DNA of 8,512 nt from Phycisphaerae bacterium (lineage in GTDB: Bacteria; Planctomycetota; Phycisphaerae; SM23-33), in NCBI GenBank assembly GCA_030754715.1, contig JASLZV010000060.1, positions 1 through 8,512 on the forward strand. The letters run 5' to 3'. Positions 6,768-8,512 of the stretch are shown here, one piece after another (the first letter of the stretch is position 1; each line of letters starts with the position of its first letter). The translations under genes and the position numbers were made by a program. The notes beneath the pieces were generated by a model. The model searched no databases. It was given only the letters and a program-made list of their open reading frames with translations, and was not told where the DNA came from.

Positions 6768-8333
6768 TCAGGGGGACTCCCACTTCAGGCGGTAGAGAAC
6801 CGGCTGCCCGCTGGGTTGGCCGACGATGCTGGTGTCGGCCAGCAGTTGTCGGCTGAGTTGACTTTGACTGGGCGATACGACAAACAACGGGCGATGGGCG
6901 AGCATCGAACGAAAGGCTGCGGGATTCTTGTCATATTCCGGCAGTGGCGCGCCCCGAAACTGGATCCAGACGTCGCGCAGGTTCGGGTTTCTCCGCCGGA
7001 CGATCAGCAGAGGGTGCTCCGAAGTGCTGTCGGGAATGATTACACCGCTGAGGCCCCCCCTCCCGTGAGCGTGGCGCAGGGCGGCGGCGGTAAACCGCTC
7101 GGCGGAATCTTCATTGTGCTTCCAGGGCACCAGCCAATACCGCGCTTCGTCGCGGAAGGGCAGGTTGCGGCTGCGGTTCACCTCTATGCCCGCGGCCCGC
7201 AGCAGCGCCGGTGCGGCTGCGTAGACCGCCGGCTGGAGCACAATCGACAGGCCGCACACCGCGATGGCCACCTTTCGCCACCGCTGCGAAGCGTCAACCA
7301 TCGCCGCCAACCCTACCCCTGCCGCCATGGCCACCATCACCAGCGTCGGCAGGACGAACGTGAACTGGTCCGGGACGGGGTATCTCACGAAGAAAAGGAT
7401 CTCGATGATCGTAACGGCGGCCAGTGCCGCAGCCGCCGGGCCACCCAGCCGCCGGCGCATCCGGCACCACCCGAGTATCGCCAACGGAGTCAGTACAGAG
7501 ACGAAATTCAAGGCCGTCAGGGCGAAGTTGGCTGCCCAATACTTCGACAAATACACCACGTTCAGGACGTTTTCGGCGTCGTGGCCGAACAAAGCCGAAT
7601 GGATCGCCGCCAGGATGCTCCCGGACTTCACCGCCTCGTGGACAGTAAAGCCCAGATATACCCCCGCCCCCACAAGCCATGCGGCGGCCGCAACGGCCAG
7701 GGACCACAACGGGACCTTGCGCCTGGCAACTAGAGCAGTGGCGGCGATAGCGTATATCGGCAGGGGTAGCAGGGCAAAGTTGTGAATGCATAGTCCCAAA
7801 CCGTTAACCAGCCCCAGGGCCGCCATCGCACCCCACTGCGGGCGACGAATCAACGACACCAGCAACCACAGTTCGGCCGTCAAGGCTGCGGCGCTCCATG
7901 TGTACACTTCGGCGACGGTCGAGAGCCACCACACCGTGTGTGTGACAGCCAGCACGGCGGCGATCAGCAGCCCGATCCACCGCCTGGAGGTCAAAATGGA
8001 CACTACGGTAGCCAGGTTGGCCAAGGCGACGGCCATCCCAAGCCCGCTGAAGAAGTTCAGCCGCCCCGGAAGGTTGGCGATTGGGATGTACTTCAGCACC
8101 TGGCCTGCGGCGATATAGAGCGGGTGTGCCAGAGCCAGGCCAAGCCGTCCGACGTAGTCGCCCGTGAGCACCCGCCACTGAAACATGCCGCTGTCCTGCC
8201 AACTGACCCCGCGCTGGCAGGTCAGGCCGAACAAGAGTGAAAAGACCAACAGCGAGAAGAACCACAACCGCCGCAGGTCGCGCGGTGCCGGAGTGGTTGA
8301 TACTTCTGTTCGGTTGCAGTTGGACGGCGTCAT
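6768..8333 (-). CDS. DUF2723 (TMEM260-like) polytopic membrane protein, putative GT-C glycosyltransferase
   Basis: Encodes 521 residues with about nine to eleven hydrophobic segments (for example 23-40, 95-115, 119-137, 168-203, 209-229, 266-290, 301-318, 325-347, 355-375). The N-terminal part matches the DUF2723 pattern: an acidic DSG motif in the first external loop (WQDSGMFQWRVL, 45-56), AHPLYIAAGQ (69-78), PGRLNFFSGL (89-98), THTVWWLSTVAEVYTWSAA (131-149), and a late soluble segment with FRDEARYWLVPWKHNED (393-409). DUF2723 proteins resemble GT-C enzymes that use lipid-linked sugars, and the animal relative TMEM260 is a protein O-mannosyltransferase, so transfer of a sugar to a surface glycan or protein outside the membrane is the likely role. 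The acceptor and sugar are unknown. If the molecule is circular, this gene lies about 121 bp downstream of the dehydratase on the same strand. The ATG at 8333 has no clear Shine-Dalgarno sequence. Confidence 0.88.
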   Translation of the reverse strand: MTPSNCNRTEVSTTPAPRDLRRLWFFSLLVFSLLFGLTCQRGVSWQDSGMFQWRVLTGDYVGRLGLALAHPLYIAAGQVLKYIPIANLPGRLNFFSGLGMAVALANLATVVSILTSRRWIGLLIAAVLAVTHTVWWLSTVAEVYTWSAAALTAELWLLVSLIRRPQWGAMAALGLVNGLGLCIHNFALLPLPIYAIAATALVARRKVPLWSLAVAAAAWLVGAGVYLGFTVHEAVKSGSILAAIHSALFGHDAENVLNVVYLSKYWAANFALTALNFVSVLTPLAILGWCRMRRRLGGPAAAALAAVTIIEILFFVRYPVPDQFTFVLPTLVMVAMAAGVGLAAMVDASQRWRKVAIAVCGLSIVLQPAVYAAAPALLRAAGIEVNRSRNLPFRDEARYWLVPWKHNEDSAERFTAAALRHAHGRGGLSGVIIPDSTSEHPLLIVRRRNPNLRDVWIQFRGAPLPEYDKNPAAFRSMLAHRPLFVVSPSQSQLSRQLLADTSIVGQPSGQPVLYRLKWESP

Positions 8334-8435
8334 GTCGTGTCTATCTTATCGGCATATTGGTATCGGGGGCAGTCCGTTACTTGGAGATGGGGCTGACCGG
8401 GGCTCGTCCCATTTGCGTTTTTGGGGAACTGTTGC

Positions 8436-8512
8436 CCGGGGTTTCACGCCGTTCTCAATCGACAATCAGCGATGCGGTTTTTTGCTTCTCCGGCGGGTTG
8501 AGCGGGTCGTAT
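8436..8512. repeat. Right copy of exact 77-bp terminal direct repeat (probable circular-closure overlap)
   Basis: Identical to bases 1-77. It carries on the minus strand the stop codon (8455-8457) and the final 18 codons of the dehydratase, so it should not be annotated as a separate truncated gene if the sequence is circular. Removing one copy gives an 8,435-bp circle. Confidence 0.97.

Noticed and set aside
6717..7733. 338-codon plus-strand open frame opposite the DUF2723 gene
   Set aside because: Antisense to the DUF2723 gene and of shadow-frame composition; no recognisable motif.
8334..8435. Promoter for the DUF2723 gene
   Set aside because: A GATAAGAT stretch lies before the start, but I find no -35 at usable spacing, so no call is made.
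8455..8512. Truncated second copy of the dehydratase gene
   Set aside because: It is the terminal 77-bp overlap and most simply the same DNA read twice at the closure of a circle.

Overview
The window is bacterial, GC-rich, and holds four complete protein genes, all of which look like cell-envelope or surface-polysaccharide functions. The style of the proteins suggests a planctomycete or a relative from an environmental metagenome: a very large GspK-like pseudopilin with an INVN/YRE..G.F core, a DUF2723 membrane glycosyltransferase-like protein, a WbpM/CapD-type nucleotide-sugar dehydratase, and weak or absent Shine-Dalgarno sites. This assignment is inference; there is no rRNA or other marker gene here.

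Layout: (1) positions 20-2026, minus strand, a membrane-anchored UDP-sugar 4,6-dehydratase of the WbpM/PglF/CapD family; (2) 2177-3328, minus strand, a secreted TPR protein with a basic Gly/Pro/Ser-rich N-terminal half; (3) 3329-3769, a non-coding divergent control region with a perfect TATAAT box, two inverted repeats and a plausible forward promoter; (4) 3770-6706, plus strand, a 978-residue GspK/PilX-like pseudopilin; (5) 6707-6767, a short convergent gap with a hairpin; (6) 6768-8333, minus strand, a polytopic DUF2723 protein; (7) 8334-8435, a short gap, followed by a repeat of the window start.

The most striking structural fact is that the first 77 bases (1-77) recur exactly as the last 77 bases (8436-8512). 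A terminal overlap of exactly 77 is what a de Bruijn assembler run at k=77 produces for a closed loop, so the molecule or assembly-graph component is probably a circle of 8,435 bp. On that circle the TPR gene, the dehydratase and the DUF2723 gene run in one direction, with about 121 bp between the dehydratase stop and the DUF2723 start, and the pseudopilin gene runs in the other. No replication, partition, mobilisation, integrase or transposase gene is visible. The loop is therefore either a cryptic circular element carrying chromosome-like envelope genes, a tandemly amplified chromosomal segment, or an assembly artefact.

Functionally, the dehydratase would make an activated 4-keto-6-deoxy amino sugar for a surface glycan or protein glycan, and the DUF2723 protein is a candidate lipid-linked sugar transferase. 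The TPR and pseudopilin proteins would act outside the cytoplasmic membrane. A joint role for all four is possible but not shown by the sequence. I see no defence system, CRISPR array, tRNA, rRNA or known mobile element.
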